Shown here one piece after another: positions 34,663 to 44,404 of a stretch of 64,000 bases of DNA. The notes beneath the pieces were generated by a model. It saw only the letters and a list, made by a program, of their open reading frames with translations, did no database searches and was not told the origin of the DNA. The stretch is from NCBI GenBank assembly GCA_002256345.1, contig NKIY01000010.1:62001-126000 (forward strand), in the 5' to 3' direction. Source of the stretch: Bradyrhizobiaceae bacterium PARB1 (GTDB lineage Bacteria; Pseudomonadota; Alphaproteobacteria; Rhizobiales; Xanthobacteraceae). Position 1 is the first letter of the stretch; every line of letters starts with the position of its first letter. The translations under genes were made by a program, and so were the position numbers.

Positions 34663-36921
34663 ATGGGAAAAAGACTGATTCCGCCGGAGCCGGCTGAAAT
34701 TCACGAGGTGCAGCTTCGCGAGGCGCTCGAGGAGCGCTATCTCGCTTATGCGCTCTCCACGATCATGCATCGCGCGCTGCCCGATGCGCGGGACGGCCTG
34801 AAGCCGGTTCACCGCCGCATCCTTTATGGCATGCGCCTGCTCCGGCTCGATCCGGGCACGCCGTTCAAGAAGTCTGCCAAGATTGTCGGCGATGTGATGG
34901 GCTCGTTCCATCCGCATGGCGACCAGGCGATCTATGACGCCATGGTGCGCCTCGCGCAGGATTTTTCCTCGCGCTATCCGCTGGTCGATGGCCAGGGCAA
35001 CTTTGGCAATATCGACGGCGATAGTGCGGCGGCTTACCGCTACACCGAAGCCCGCATGACCGATGTCGCGCGGCTGCTGCTGGAAGGTATCGACGAGGAC
35101 GCCGTCGAGTTTCGCCCGAACTATGACGGCCAGTCGAAGGAGCCGGCGGTCATGCCGGGCGGCTTCCCGAACCTGCTTGCCAATGGCGCGCAGGGTATTG
35201 CTGTCGGCATGGCGACCTCGATCCCGCCGCATAATGCTGCCGAACTCTGCGACGCCGCGCTGCATCTGATCGAGAAGCCGGATGCCAAGTCGAAGGCGCT
35301 GCTGCGTTTCGTGAAGGGGCCGGACTTCCCGACCGGCGGCATCATCATCGACAGCAAGGAAGCTATCGCCGAGGCCTACACCACCGGCCGCGGCTCGTTC
35401 CGCACTCGCGCCAAGTGGAGCGTGGAAGAGGGCAATCGCGGCGCCTGGAATATCGTAGTCACGGAGATTCCGTGGCTGGTGCAGAAGTCGCGCCTGATCG
35501 AGAAGATCGCCGAACTGCTCAACGACAAGAAGCTGCCACTGGTCGGCGATATCCGCGATGAATCCGCCGAGGACGTCCGCGTCGTCATCGAGCCGAAGAC
35601 GCGCAATGTCGACGCTGGCCTCGTGATGGAATCGCTGTTCAAGCTCACCGAGCTGGAAAGCAAGATTCCGCTGAACCTCAATGTGCTGGTCAAGGGCCGC
35701 ATTCCGAAGGTGCTCGGCCTCGCCGAATGCCTGCGCGAATGGCTCGATCATCTGCGCGAGGTCTTGCTGCGCCGTTCGCAGCACCGCAAGGGCCAGATCG
35801 AGCATCGCCTCGAAGTGCTCGGCGGCTATCTGATCGCCTATCTCAACATCGACGAGGTCATTCGCATCATCCGCACCGAGGATGAACCGAAGCCGGTGTT
35901 GATGAAGGCCTTCAGCCTTACCGAGCTGCAGGCTGAGTCGATCCTGAACATGCGCTTGCGCTCTTTGCGCAAGCTCGAAGAGTTCGAGATCAAGAAGGAA
36001 GACAAGGCGCTGCGTGCCGAGCTGAAGGGGATCAACGAGATTCTCGGTTCGGAGGCCGTGCAGTGGTCGAAGGTCGGCGAACAGGTGCGCAAGGTGCGCG
36101 AGATGTTCGGTCCGAAGACGCCGCTCGGCAAGCGCCGCACGGTATTTGCGGATGCGCCTGAGCACGATCTCGCCGCTCTCGAGGAGTCGCTGGTCGAGCG
36201 CGAGCCCGTCACCGTCGTCATCTCCGACAAGGGCTGGGTGCGCACGCTGAAAGGCCAGGTCGCGGATCTGTCGAACCTGACCTTCAAGCAGGACGACAAG
36301 CTCGGTCAGTCCTTCTTCGCCGAGACCACGTCGAAGCTGATGCTGCTGGCCACCAACGGCCGTTTCTACACGCTCGACGTGGCGAAGCTGCCCGGTGGCC
36401 GCGGTCATGGCGAGCCGATCCGCCTGTTCATCGACATGGAAGGCGATGCCGCCATCGTCTCGGTGTTCGTGCACAAGGGCGGCCGCAAGTTCCTGATCGC
36501 CAGCCATGACGGTCAGGGCTTTGTGGTCGGAGAGGACGATTGCGTCAGCGCGACCCGCAAGGGCAAGCAGATCATCAATGTCGATATGCCGAACGAAGCG
36601 CGCGTCCTGACGCTGGTGGAAGAGGGCGCCGATCAGGTCGCCGTCATCGGCACCAACCACAAGATGGTGATCTTCCCGCTCAGCGAAGTGCCGGAAATGT
36701 CGAAGGGCAAGGGCGTGCGGCTGCAGAAATACACCAGCGCTGCACTGTCCGATGTTGCCGTGTTCAACGCCAAGGCGGGCCTGACCTGGCGCGACTCGTC
36801 GGGCCGCGAACGTTCGATGAGCTGGAAGGAGCTATCGGATTGGCGTGGCACCCGCGCCGATGCCGGTCGTCAGGCGACGGGCTTGCCGTCGTCGAACAAG
36901 TTCAACAAGCCGATCGAGTAA
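34663..36921 (+). CDS. parC: DNA topoisomerase IV subunit A
   Basis: 752 residues, normal for ParC. The breakage-reunion domain starts with [21 protein letters not shown] and HRRILYGM. The quinolone-determining region [20 protein letters not shown] is followed by the catalytic Tyr127 in [10 protein letters not shown]. The C-terminal beta-propeller is visible in [15 protein letters not shown] and [19 protein letters not shown]. With ParE, encoded outside the window, it decatenates daughter chromosomes. The Ser in the FHPHGD region looks wild type (GSFHPHG). Confidence 0.96.
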   Translation: MGKRLIPPEPAEIHEVQLREALEERYLAYALSTIMHRALPDARDGLKPVHRRILYGMRLLRLDPGTPFKKSAKIVGDVMGSFHPHGDQAIYDAMVRLAQDFSSRYPLVDGQGNFGNIDGDSAAAYRYTEARMTDVARLLLEGIDEDAVEFRPNYDGQSKEPAVMPGGFPNLLANGAQGIAVGMATSIPPHNAAELCDAALHLIEKPDAKSKALLRFVKGPDFPTGGIIIDSKEAIAEAYTTGRGSFRTRAKWSVEEGNRGAWNIVVTEIPWLVQKSRLIEKIAELLNDKKLPLVGDIRDESAEDVRVVIEPKTRNVDAGLVMESLFKLTELESKIPLNLNVLVKGRIPKVLGLAECLREWLDHLREVLLRRSQHRKGQIEHRLEVLGGYLIAYLNIDEVIRIIRTEDEPKPVLMKAFSLTELQAESILNMRLRSLRKLEEFEIKKEDKALRAELKGINEILGSEAVQWSKVGEQVRKVREMFGPKTPLGKRRTVFADAPEHDLAALEESLVEREPVTVVISDKGWVRTLKGQVADLSNLTFKQDDKLGQSFFAETTSKLMLLATNGRFYTLDVAKLPGGRGHGEPIRLFIDMEGDAAIVSVFVHKGGRKFLIASHDGQGFVVGEDDCVSATRKGKQIINVDMPNEARVLTLVEEGADQVAVIGTNHKMVIFPLSEVPEMSKGKGVRLQKYTSAALSDVAVFNAKAGLTWRDSSGRERSMSWKELSDWRGTRADAGRQATGLPSSNKFNKPIE

Positions 36922-36951
36922 TTGGTTGGCTTGCGCCGCAAACGCGCCTCC

Positions 36952-37055
36952 CCATCCTGAGGAGCCGCGTAGCGGCGTCTCGAAGGATGGCCGCGGCACA
37001 GGAGCCATGCCAACTCATGGTTCGAGACGGCGCCAAGGCGCCTTCTCACCATGAG
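36952..37055. repeat. Two-hairpin intergenic repeat element
   Basis: The first hairpin, 36952-36990, has CCATCCT / AGGATGG outer arms and a GCCGC-GTA-GCGGC core. The second, 37014-37055, has CTCATGGT / ACCATGAG arms and a GGCGCC-AA-GGCGCC core. The inner strands TCTCGAA and TTCGAGA link the halves. This pattern recurs between genes in Bradyrhizobium/Rhodopseudomonas chromosomes. It separates the convergent parC and CBS-protein genes and may serve both as terminator. Confidence 0.7.
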
Positions 37056-37063
37056 GGCAGGGA

Positions 37064-38365
37064 CTATCCCGTCTCTTCCTCGACCGTCCGCGTCGCCAGC
37101 ACCTTGTCGATGCGGCGGCCGTCGAGGTCCATCACTTCGAATGTCCAGCCATGCGAGATGATGGTGTCGCCGACATCCGGAATGCGGCCGAACTCGTAGA
37201 GCAGAAAGCCCGCAAAGGTCTGATACGGCCGCGAGCCCGGCGGCGGCTCGATTGATAGCAACGACATGAATTCCAGCGCAGGCATCCAGCCCGAGATCAG
37301 ATAGGAGCCGTCCTCGCGCTTGTGGAAGGCGAGTTCGGCCGGGCCTTCCTCGGTGTGGAACGCACCGACGATGGCTTCGAGAATATCTGCCGAGGTCACC
37401 ACGCCCTGGAAGGTGCCGTATTCGTCATGGACGAGACCCATATGCACCGCTGACTCGCGCAGGATCCGCACGACGTCCCGTGCATCCAGCGTATCGGGGA
37501 TGACAGGTGCTTCACGCACCAGTGCACGGATATCCGGCGTGCCGCCGGCGAGAAAGGCGCCGAGTAAATCCTTCGCCTGCACGATGCCGATGGCGGAATC
37601 CATATTGCCGTCGAACACTGCAAAGCGCGAATGCGAACTGCCGGTGATTTCCGCGTGAATTGTTTCGATGGGATCGGCGAGGTCGATCATCGCCACCTCA
37701 TGACGCGGCGTCATCACGGCTCCGACCGGCAAGTCGCCGAGCCGCATCACGCCGGCGATCATTTCCTTCTCGCCGGGCTCGAGTACGCCCGCGGTCTCCG
37801 CTTCCGTCACCAGCGTGTGGATCTCGGCTTCGCTGACCTTGTCTTCCGATGCGCCGCGCTGTCCGAGCAGAAACAGGATCGCCTTGCCCGAGCGATCAAG
37901 CAGCCACACCAGCGGCAGCGAGATTTTCGCCAGCATCACCATTGCGGGTGCAACACGCACGGCCACGGCTTCGGGATCGCGCAAGGCGATCTGTTTCGGC
38001 ACGAGTTCGCCGATGATCAGCGAGGCATAGGTGATGGTGGTGACGACGATGCCGACGCCGAGCGCGTCGGCAAGGCCCTTCGACAGACCGAACTCGAGCA
38101 ACTGGTCTGACAGCCGCTGACCCAGCGTTGCGCCCGAAAAGGCGCCCGACAGCACGCCGATCAGCGTGATGCCAATCTGTACGGTGGAGAGAAACTTGCC
38201 GGGATCGGAAGCCAGGGTGAGTGCGCGCCGCGCACCGCTGACGCCTTTTTCGACAAGGCCGGCGAGACGGGCAGGGCGGGACGAGACGATCGCCAGCTCG
38301 GACATTGCGAGCAGACCGTTGAGGACGATCAGGACCGCGACGATCCCGAGTTCGAGCGATAACAC
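37064..38365 (-). CDS. Hemolysin-family (HlyC/CorC) membrane protein with CBS pair
   Basis: 433 residues starting at GTG 38365, with AGAAGGA 7 bases upstream; an upstream extension is open but lacks features. The N-terminal DUF21 membrane domain has about four helices, with LLAMSELAIVSSRPARL and LSTVQIGITLIGVLSGAFSG. Two CBS domains follow (VMTPRHEVAMIDL, GIVQAKDLLGAFL and VGLVHDEYGTFQGVVTSADILEAI). The C-terminal CorC/HlyC domain has SYLISGWMP and GFLLYEFGRIP. Members of this CNNM/CorC family are linked to magnesium or cobalt homeostasis; the hemolysin name is historical. Confidence 0.9.
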   Translation of the reverse strand: MLSLELGIVAVLIVLNGLLAMSELAIVSSRPARLAGLVEKGVSGARRALTLASDPGKFLSTVQIGITLIGVLSGAFSGATLGQRLSDQLLEFGLSKGLADALGVGIVVTTITYASLIIGELVPKQIALRDPEAVAVRVAPAMVMLAKISLPLVWLLDRSGKAILFLLGQRGASEDKVSEAEIHTLVTEAETAGVLEPGEKEMIAGVMRLGDLPVGAVMTPRHEVAMIDLADPIETIHAEITGSSHSRFAVFDGNMDSAIGIVQAKDLLGAFLAGGTPDIRALVREAPVIPDTLDARDVVRILRESAVHMGLVHDEYGTFQGVVTSADILEAIVGAFHTEEGPAELAFHKREDGSYLISGWMPALEFMSLLSIEPPPGSRPYQTFAGFLLYEFGRIPDVGDTIISHGWTFEVMDLDGRRIDKVLATRTVEEETG

Positions 38366-38612
38366 AGTGGTTCCTTCTGATGATGGAGCCAAAATATAGG
38401 CGCTCAGGCGCCGTCTTGCCATGGGCGGCCCCGCGTGCTCACGACGCAGGGTGCCTGACCTGCCTTGTCGGCGAGGTGCAGAGACAGGATTTATCTCTCA
38501 AACTTTCGTGCTTTGGCCACGTATTGCGCATTGCGGCGCTGGCGCCCATTTGCTGCCTTCGAGACTGGGGTGCGTCAGTCGGTCGCAAAAAATTCGACGC
38601 GTCGTAATTTTC

Positions 38613-39827
38613 ATGTACGATTGCCTTCGGTCAGTCGGCTTGCTGGGGGCATTTGTGTTGATTTGCTTCAGATCGATCTTTTCCGCTCTGTCTGTGATTG
38701 CCGCCTTGCTGCTTGCTGGTTGCGACAAGAAACCCGAAGCCGCAGCGCCGCCGCCGCCTCCCGTGACGGTCGCCAATCCACTCAAGAAGATGACCACCGA
38801 CTGGGATGAATTCACCGGGCGGTTCGATGCCATCGATCAGGTGCAGGTGCGGGCCCGCGTCACCGGCTTTGTCACCAAGGTGACATTCGTGGATGGCGCC
38901 GTGGTGAAGGCCGGCGATGTCCTCTACGAGATCGATCCCCGTCAGTATGAAGCCACCGCCGAGCAAGCGCAGGGCCAGCTCGACGATGCCAAGGCCAAGG
39001 TCGATCTCGCGCAGAAAGATCTCGATCGCGCGACCACGTTGATCAAGACTCAGGCGATCGCCGAGAACATCGTCGATCAGCGCACGCAGGCGCTGGCTGC
39101 CGCGCAGGCCTCGGTGCTCATCGCCGAAGGCGCGCTGAAGCTGGCAAAACTCAATCTCGAATATACCAAGGTCGTCGCGCCCATCGATGGCCGCGTCAGC
39201 CGCCATCTCGTCAGCGTCGGCAATCTCGTCAATGGTAGTGATAGCGGTGCCACGCTGCTGACCAGCATCGTCTCGATGTCGCCGATCTATCTGTATTTCG
39301 ACATGGACGAGTCCATCTATCAGCGCAACAGCCGGCTGTGGTTCGAGGGCAAACGTCCGAGCTCGCGCGATACGCCCAATCCGGTGCAGATCACGCTGAC
39401 CGGCGACAGCAAGCCGAGCAAGGAAGGCAAGATGGACTTCCTCGACAACCGGCTCGATGTCGGTACAGGCACGTTGCGCGGCCGCGCTATCGTCGACAAT
39501 CGCGACCTGTCGATCCTGCCGGGGCAGTTCGCGCGGCTGCGCGTCATCGCCAGCGGCGAATATGATGCGCTGCTGATCCCCGATACCGCAGTCGCCACCG
39601 ATCAATCGCGAAAAATCGTGATGGTGGTGAAACCCGACGATACAGTCGAGGCGAGACCCGTCACGCTCGGCCCGCTCGACGACGGATTGCGGGTGATCCG
39701 GGAGGGGCTGAAGCCTGACGACCGCATCATCATCGACGGCCTGCAGCGCGCGCGCGTCGGCGCGAAGGTGACGCCGAAAGCGGGCGAAGTGAAGCCGGAG
39801 GTTTCGGCAGGCGGCGCCAAGCCATGA
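38613..39827 (+). CDS. RND efflux periplasmic adaptor (MexA/AcrA-like lipoprotein)
   Basis: 404 residues from ATG 38613. The signal ends in the lipobox LLLAGC, so Cys is lipidated and the protein anchored in the inner membrane. The adaptor features are the lipoyl half VQVRARVTGFVTKVTFVDGAVVKAGDVLYEID, here cited as residues ~75-105. A coiled-coil hairpin rich in Ala/Gln/Lys follows (about 110-165), then the second lipoyl half LEYTKVVAPIDGRVSR and a beta-barrel. It links the downstream pump to an outer-membrane channel not present here. Its stop overlaps the pump start (ATGA). Confidence 0.93.
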   Translation: MYDCLRSVGLLGAFVLICFRSIFSALSVIAALLLAGCDKKPEAAAPPPPPVTVANPLKKMTTDWDEFTGRFDAIDQVQVRARVTGFVTKVTFVDGAVVKAGDVLYEIDPRQYEATAEQAQGQLDDAKAKVDLAQKDLDRATTLIKTQAIAENIVDQRTQALAAAQASVLIAEGALKLAKLNLEYTKVVAPIDGRVSRHLVSVGNLVNGSDSGATLLTSIVSMSPIYLYFDMDESIYQRNSRLWFEGKRPSSRDTPNPVQITLTGDSKPSKEGKMDFLDNRLDVGTGTLRGRAIVDNRDLSILPGQFARLRVIASGEYDALLIPDTAVATDQSRKIVMVVKPDDTVEARPVTLGPLDDGLRVIREGLKPDDRIIIDGLQRARVGAKVTPKAGEVKPEVSAGGAKP

Positions 39828-42800
39828 ATCTCGGCAGCCTCTCCGTCAATCGTCCGATCCTCGCGATGGTGATGTCCATCGTGCTGATCATCGTCGGCGC
39901 GCTCGCTTACACGACGCTGCCGGTCTCCGAATATCCGGAAGTGGCGCCGCCCACGGTGGTGATCACCACGCAATATCCCGGCGCCTCCGCGCAGACCGTG
40001 TCCGAGACGGTGGCCACGCCCATCGAGCAGGAGATCAACGGCGTCGAGGACATGCTGTATCTCTACAGCCAGGCGACCTCGAACGGCCAGCTCAACATCA
40101 CCGTCACTTTCAAGCTCGGCACCGATCTCGATAAAGCGCAGGTGCTGGTGCAGAACCGCGTTGCCATCGCGCAGCCGCGGCTACCCGAGGAGGTCCAGCG
40201 CAACGGCGTCGTCACCCGCAAGAACTCGCCCGACCTGATGATGGTCGTGTTCATGCTGTCGCCTGACGACACCTACGACCAGCTCTATATCTCCAACTAC
40301 GCGCTGCGCAATGTGCGCGACCAGTTGCTGCGTCTCGACGGCGTCGGCGACATCCAGATTTTTGGCGCCCGCGATTATTCGATGCGCCTGTGGCTGGATC
40401 CGGACAAGATCGCCAATCTCGGCATGACCGCCGGCGACGTGATCGCGGCCATCCGTGCGCAAAACATCCAGATTGCCGGTGGCCAGATCGCGGAGCCGCC
40501 GATCTCCGATCGCGCCTTCTCGCCGAACCTGACCTTTACCGGGCGTCTCAAGGATCAGTCCGAATTCGGCAATATTGTCATCAAGGCCGGAAGCGATGGT
40601 CGCACCGTGCGCCTGCGCGACGTGGCGCGGATCGAGCTCGGCGCGCTGTCCTATACGACCAACAGTTTCCTTTTGAAAAAGCCTGCGGTGGCGCTCGCCG
40701 TCTCGCAGCGGCCGGGATCGAATGCGCTGGCCACGGCGGACGCGATCGCCAAGACCATGGCGAAGCTGAAGACCGAATTCCCGAAAGGTCTCGAATACAA
40801 TATCGGCTACAATCCGACCGAATTCATCGCGCAGTCGGTGCATGAGCTGATCAAGACGATTTACGAGGCCATGGTGCTGGTCGTGATCGTCGTGCTGGTG
40901 TTCTTGCAAGGCTGGCGGCCGGCGATCATTCCGATCATCGCCATTCCGGTGTCGCTGGTTGGTACCTTTGCGGTCATGGCCGCGCTCGGCTTCTCGATCA
41001 ACAATCTCACGCTGTTCGGCCTCGTGCTTGCGGTCGGCATCGTGGTCGATGATGCCATCGTCGTGGTGGAGAATGTCGAGCGGCATCTCGCCGAAGGGAA
41101 GAGCCGGCGCGAGGCAGCTTTGCTGACCATGACCGAGGTCGGTGGCGCGCTGATCTCGATCGCACTGGTGCTTTGCGCCGTGTTCGTGCCGACCGCCTTC
41201 ATCGGCGGCATTTCCGGGCAGTTTTTCCAGCAATTCGCCGTCACCATCGCGGTGGCGACGGCGATCTCCTGCTTCTGTTCGCTGACGCTTTCGCCCGCGC
41301 TGGCCTCGATGATCCTCGAACAGCATCACGAGAAGAAGCCACCCGCGAGCTGGAATGTGGTGGCGCGCGGCTGGAACGCGTTCACCGGAGTCTTCAATCG
41401 CGGCTTCGACCGGCTGTCGCATGCCTATGGCACGGCGGCTGGCTTCGTCATCCATCATCTGGCACTGATGCTCGTGGTCTATGCAGCCCTGATCGGCACT
41501 GCCGGCTGGCTGCTCTACGCCACGCCGCAGGGATTCATTCCCGCGCAGGATCGCGGCTATGTCATCGTCGTCGTGCAATTGCCCGGTGCGGCATCGCTGA
41601 GCCGCACGACCGAGATCGTGCGCGAGATCGAACGCATTGCCCTGGAGGTGCCCGGCGTCGTCCGCGTGCCGTCTTTCGCCGGCTTCAATGGCGCGACGCG
41701 CACGCAAGCCTCCAATGCCGCGGCGCTATTCCCCGTCTTCGCCGACGCGGAGGAGCGCGCCAAGCAGGGCCATACTGCAACACAGATCACCGCCGAATTG
41801 CGCAAGCGGTTGGCGACCATCGAAGGCGCGCTGGTCATCGTGGTGCCGCCGCCCGCCGTATCGGGCATCGGCACCGGCGGTGGCTTCGCCATGCGTATTC
41901 TCGACAATCAGGGAAGGGGACCGGACCTGCTCGAGAAAGCGACGGACGAACTCGTCAATGCCGCGCGCCGGGCGCCGGGCCTGACCTCGGTGTTCTCGCC
42001 CTTCACGGCGAACACGCCGCAGGTCTTCGTCGATATCGATCGGCAGAAGGCGCAGATGCTCAATGTGCCGATTGCGAACGTCAATGACGCTATCCAGACC
42101 TATTTCGGATCGAGCTATGTCAACGACTTCAACATTCTCGGCCGCACCTATCACGTCACTGCGCAAGCCGATCTGCCATTCCGCAAGGAACGCGCCGATC
42201 TCGCCCGGCTGCAGACCCGTAATGCGGACGGCAATATGGTGCTGCTCGGCAGCGTCGTGAACTTCAAGGACATGGCCGGACCCGACCGCGTGCCGCGCTA
42301 CAATCTTTACCCGGCATCCGAGCTGCAGGGCGACACGCTACCTGGCGTCAGTTCGGCGACGGCGTTGAACACCATGAAGAAGCTCGCGGATGACACGCTG
42401 CCGAGCGGCTTCAGTTTCGAATGGACGGACCTTTCCTATCAGCAGGTCACCGCCGGCAATTCGGGCCTCTACGTCTTCCCGATCTGCGTGCTGTTCGTCT
42501 ATCTCGTGCTGGCCGCGCAATATGGCAGCTGGTCGTTGCCTTTCGCCGTGATCCTGATCGTGCCCATGTGCCTGTTCGCTGCAACCATCGGCGTGCGCAT
42601 CATGGGGCAGGATATCAACATTCTCACCCAGATCGGTTTTGTGGTGCTGGTGGGACTCGCCGCGAAGAATGCCATCCTGATCGTCGAATTCGCACGCGAC
42701 ATCGAACAGGAGGGACGCGATCAGCTCGAGGCTGTCATCGAGGCTTGCCGTCTGCGTATTCGTCCGATCCTGATGACGTCCTTCGCCTTCATCCTCGGTG

Positions 42801-42991
42801 TGCTGCCGCTGGTGATCTCGTCGGGCTCGGGCTCGGAAATGCGGCAGGCCGTCGGTGTCGCCGTGTTCTTCGGCATGATCGGCGTTACTATCTTCGGCCT
42901 CATCTTTACGCCGATCTTCTACATCCTGATCCGCCGCCTGTTCCCGGGCTCGGTGGTGGTCGCGCAAAAGGATCTGGGGGCGCATGCGTGA
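39824..42991 (+). CDS. RND multidrug efflux pump, HAE1 family (MexB/AcrB-like)
   Basis: 1055 residues with the twelve-helix, two-large-loop RND layout. MNLGSLSVNRPILAMVMSIVL starts helix 1. The proton-relay Asp pair is in LAVGIVVDDAIVVVENVERH (helix 4), and LVGLAAKNAILIVEFARD carries the conserved Lys of helix 10. Porter-domain sequences such as PTVVITTQYPGASAQTVSE are canonical. It exports drugs, dyes or other amphiphiles by proton antiport, in complex with the upstream adaptor. Translational coupling by ATGA supports a two-gene operon. No TolC-like gene or dedicated regulator adjoins. Confidence 0.95.
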   Translation: MNLGSLSVNRPILAMVMSIVLIIVGALAYTTLPVSEYPEVAPPTVVITTQYPGASAQTVSETVATPIEQEINGVEDMLYLYSQATSNGQLNITVTFKLGTDLDKAQVLVQNRVAIAQPRLPEEVQRNGVVTRKNSPDLMMVVFMLSPDDTYDQLYISNYALRNVRDQLLRLDGVGDIQIFGARDYSMRLWLDPDKIANLGMTAGDVIAAIRAQNIQIAGGQIAEPPISDRAFSPNLTFTGRLKDQSEFGNIVIKAGSDGRTVRLRDVARIELGALSYTTNSFLLKKPAVALAVSQRPGSNALATADAIAKTMAKLKTEFPKGLEYNIGYNPTEFIAQSVHELIKTIYEAMVLVVIVVLVFLQGWRPAIIPIIAIPVSLVGTFAVMAALGFSINNLTLFGLVLAVGIVVDDAIVVVENVERHLAEGKSRREAALLTMTEVGGALISIALVLCAVFVPTAFIGGISGQFFQQFAVTIAVATAISCFCSLTLSPALASMILEQHHEKKPPASWNVVARGWNAFTGVFNRGFDRLSHAYGTAAGFVIHHLALMLVVYAALIGTAGWLLYATPQGFIPAQDRGYVIVVVQLPGAASLSRTTEIVREIERIALEVPGVVRVPSFAGFNGATRTQASNAAALFPVFADAEERAKQGHTATQITAELRKRLATIEGALVIVVPPPAVSGIGTGGGFAMRILDNQGRGPDLLEKATDELVNAARRAPGLTSVFSPFTANTPQVFVDIDRQKAQMLNVPIANVNDAIQTYFGSSYVNDFNILGRTYHVTAQADLPFRKERADLARLQTRNADGNMVLLGSVVNFKDMAGPDRVPRYNLYPASELQGDTLPGVSSATALNTMKKLADDTLPSGFSFEWTDLSYQQVTAGNSGLYVFPICVLFVYLVLAAQYGSWSLPFAVILIVPMCLFAATIGVRIMGQDINILTQIGFVVLVGLAAKNAILIVEFARDIEQEGRDQLEAVIEACRLRIRPILMTSFAFILGVLPLVISSGSGSEMRQAVGVAVFFGMIGVTIFGLIFTPIFYILIRRLFPGSVVVAQKDLGAHA

Positions 42992-43120
42992 TTGCCAATA
43001 ACACCGGGATACCTGGCCTTGTGTCGGGTATCTCCGTCTTGGCAAAATGGCATGAGAGATATGGATGGCCGGACCTTCGCCGCGAAGATGCTCCGGCCCC
43101 GCAGGCGGGAAGAACCTGCC

Positions 43121-44404
43121 GTGACGGAAGAAAGTTTGGGAATGGACACTGCTCCCCGCATCGAACTGATGAACTGGCTCACTGGTCAGGGTCTTACCGG
43201 CTCGCCCGAAAACGAGCTGATCCGCGGCTTTTGCGAACGTTGCCTTGCCATGGGGATTGAACTGTCGCGCGGGCAGGTCTTTCTCGACACGCTGCATCCG
43301 CTATTCGAGGGACGCGGCTTTCGCTGGAGCGACAGGCCGACCAATGAAAGCGAGATGTTCGAATACGGCTCGACGGCGACCGGCGACGCAGCGGAAGCCT
43401 GGCGCCGCTCGGTATTCTTCCACATGCTGGAAGAGGGGCATAGCGAGATGTGCCTCGATCTGTTCGACCCGGCTATCGCCGAGCGGTTCAACATGATCCA
43501 GACCCTGCGCGACAACGGACACCGGCATGGCGCCGTTTTCGTGCACAGGTTTGGCGAACAGGGCTCCATGGGAAACATGGATTGCGTCTATTCGCATTGG
43601 ACGACCCGCCGCGAAGCCGGCTTCGACGAAGGCCAGATGGCGGCGCTGCGTGAGCTCGTTCCTTTGCTCGGCCTTGCGCTGAAGGCTGTGGCACAGATGG
43701 AGATTGCCCGGACCCTCGGGCGTGTCTATCTCGGCCGCGACGCCGCAGAACAGGTGCTCCGAGGCAGGATTACGCGCGGCGTGACCGAACGCATCAAGGC
43801 GGTTCTTTGGTTCTCCGACCTGCGCAATTCGACCGGGATCGGCGAGGCGATTGGTCCTGACGAGATTATTCCCTTCCTGAACGACTATGCTGAGGCGTCC
43901 ATCAACGCGATCCACGAGTCTGGTGGCGATGTGCTGAAGCTGATCGGCGACGGCGTGCTTGCGATGTTCACAGCCGATGACATGGGCCAGGCCAAGCGCA
44001 ACGCGCTGCGCGCCGAGCACCAGTTTCGCAAGAACATCGCCGCGCTGAATGGCAAGCGTCACGCTGCGGGACGTCCCGTCACCACGGCCTATGTTGGCCT
44101 GCATGAGGGCGAGGTGTTCTACGGCAATATCGGCAGCGACGAGCGGCTCGATTTCACCGTTGTTGGCCCGTCGGTCAACGAGGTCAGCCGTATCGCGTCG
44201 ATGTGCTCGTCGGTAGATCGTGCGTTGCTGACGTCATCTGCATTCCAGAGCGGCCTCGATGGCGCCGGCCGTAAATATCTGGTGTCCACCGGCCGTTATG
44301 CCCTGCGCGGCATCGGCCGCGCACAGGATCTCTACACGCTCGATCCCGAGATAGACAGCGACGAGGTGGTGCGCGGCGACTACGAGCGCTATCTCGCGCG
44401 TTAG
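43121..44404 (+). CDS. Class III adenylate/guanylate cyclase domain protein
   Basis: 427 residues from GTG 43121; an ATG at 43142 is an alternative, and the frame is open to the pump stop. An N-terminal region of about 215 residues with no recognised domain precedes the cyclase domain: AVLWFSDLRNSTGIGE (first metal Asp), GGDVLKLIGDGVLAMF (Lys for base recognition and second metal Asp) and LDFTVVGPSVNEVSRIA. This pattern fits class IIIb adenylyl cyclases. It would make cAMP (less likely cGMP) in response to an unknown cue. It begins about 130 bases after the RND pump, same direction, and its stop overlaps that of the convergent MFS gene. Confidence 0.85.
   Translation: MTEESLGMDTAPRIELMNWLTGQGLTGSPENELIRGFCERCLAMGIELSRGQVFLDTLHPLFEGRGFRWSDRPTNESEMFEYGSTATGDAAEAWRRSVFFHMLEEGHSEMCLDLFDPAIAERFNMIQTLRDNGHRHGAVFVHRFGEQGSMGNMDCVYSHWTTRREAGFDEGQMAALRELVPLLGLALKAVAQMEIARTLGRVYLGRDAAEQVLRGRITRGVTERIKAVLWFSDLRNSTGIGEAIGPDEIIPFLNDYAEASINAIHESGGDVLKLIGDGVLAMFTADDMGQAKRNALRAEHQFRKNIAALNGKRHAAGRPVTTAYVGLHEGEVFYGNIGSDERLDFTVVGPSVNEVSRIASMCSSVDRALLTSSAFQSGLDGAGRKYLVSTGRYALRGIGRAQDLYTLDPEIDSDEVVRGDYERYLAR

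Noticed and set aside
34621-36660. A 679-codon frame antisense to parC
   Set aside because: parC is unmistakable on the plus strand; the antisense product has repetitive, low-information composition.
38421-38612. N-terminal extension of the RND adaptor frame
   Set aside because: The ATG at 38613 leads directly into a lipoprotein signal; the extension has no export feature and lies in the divergent promoter region.
40181-41707. A 508-codon frame antisense to the RND pump
   Set aside because: The pump is conserved over its whole length and the antisense protein is an Arg/His/Asp-rich artefact.
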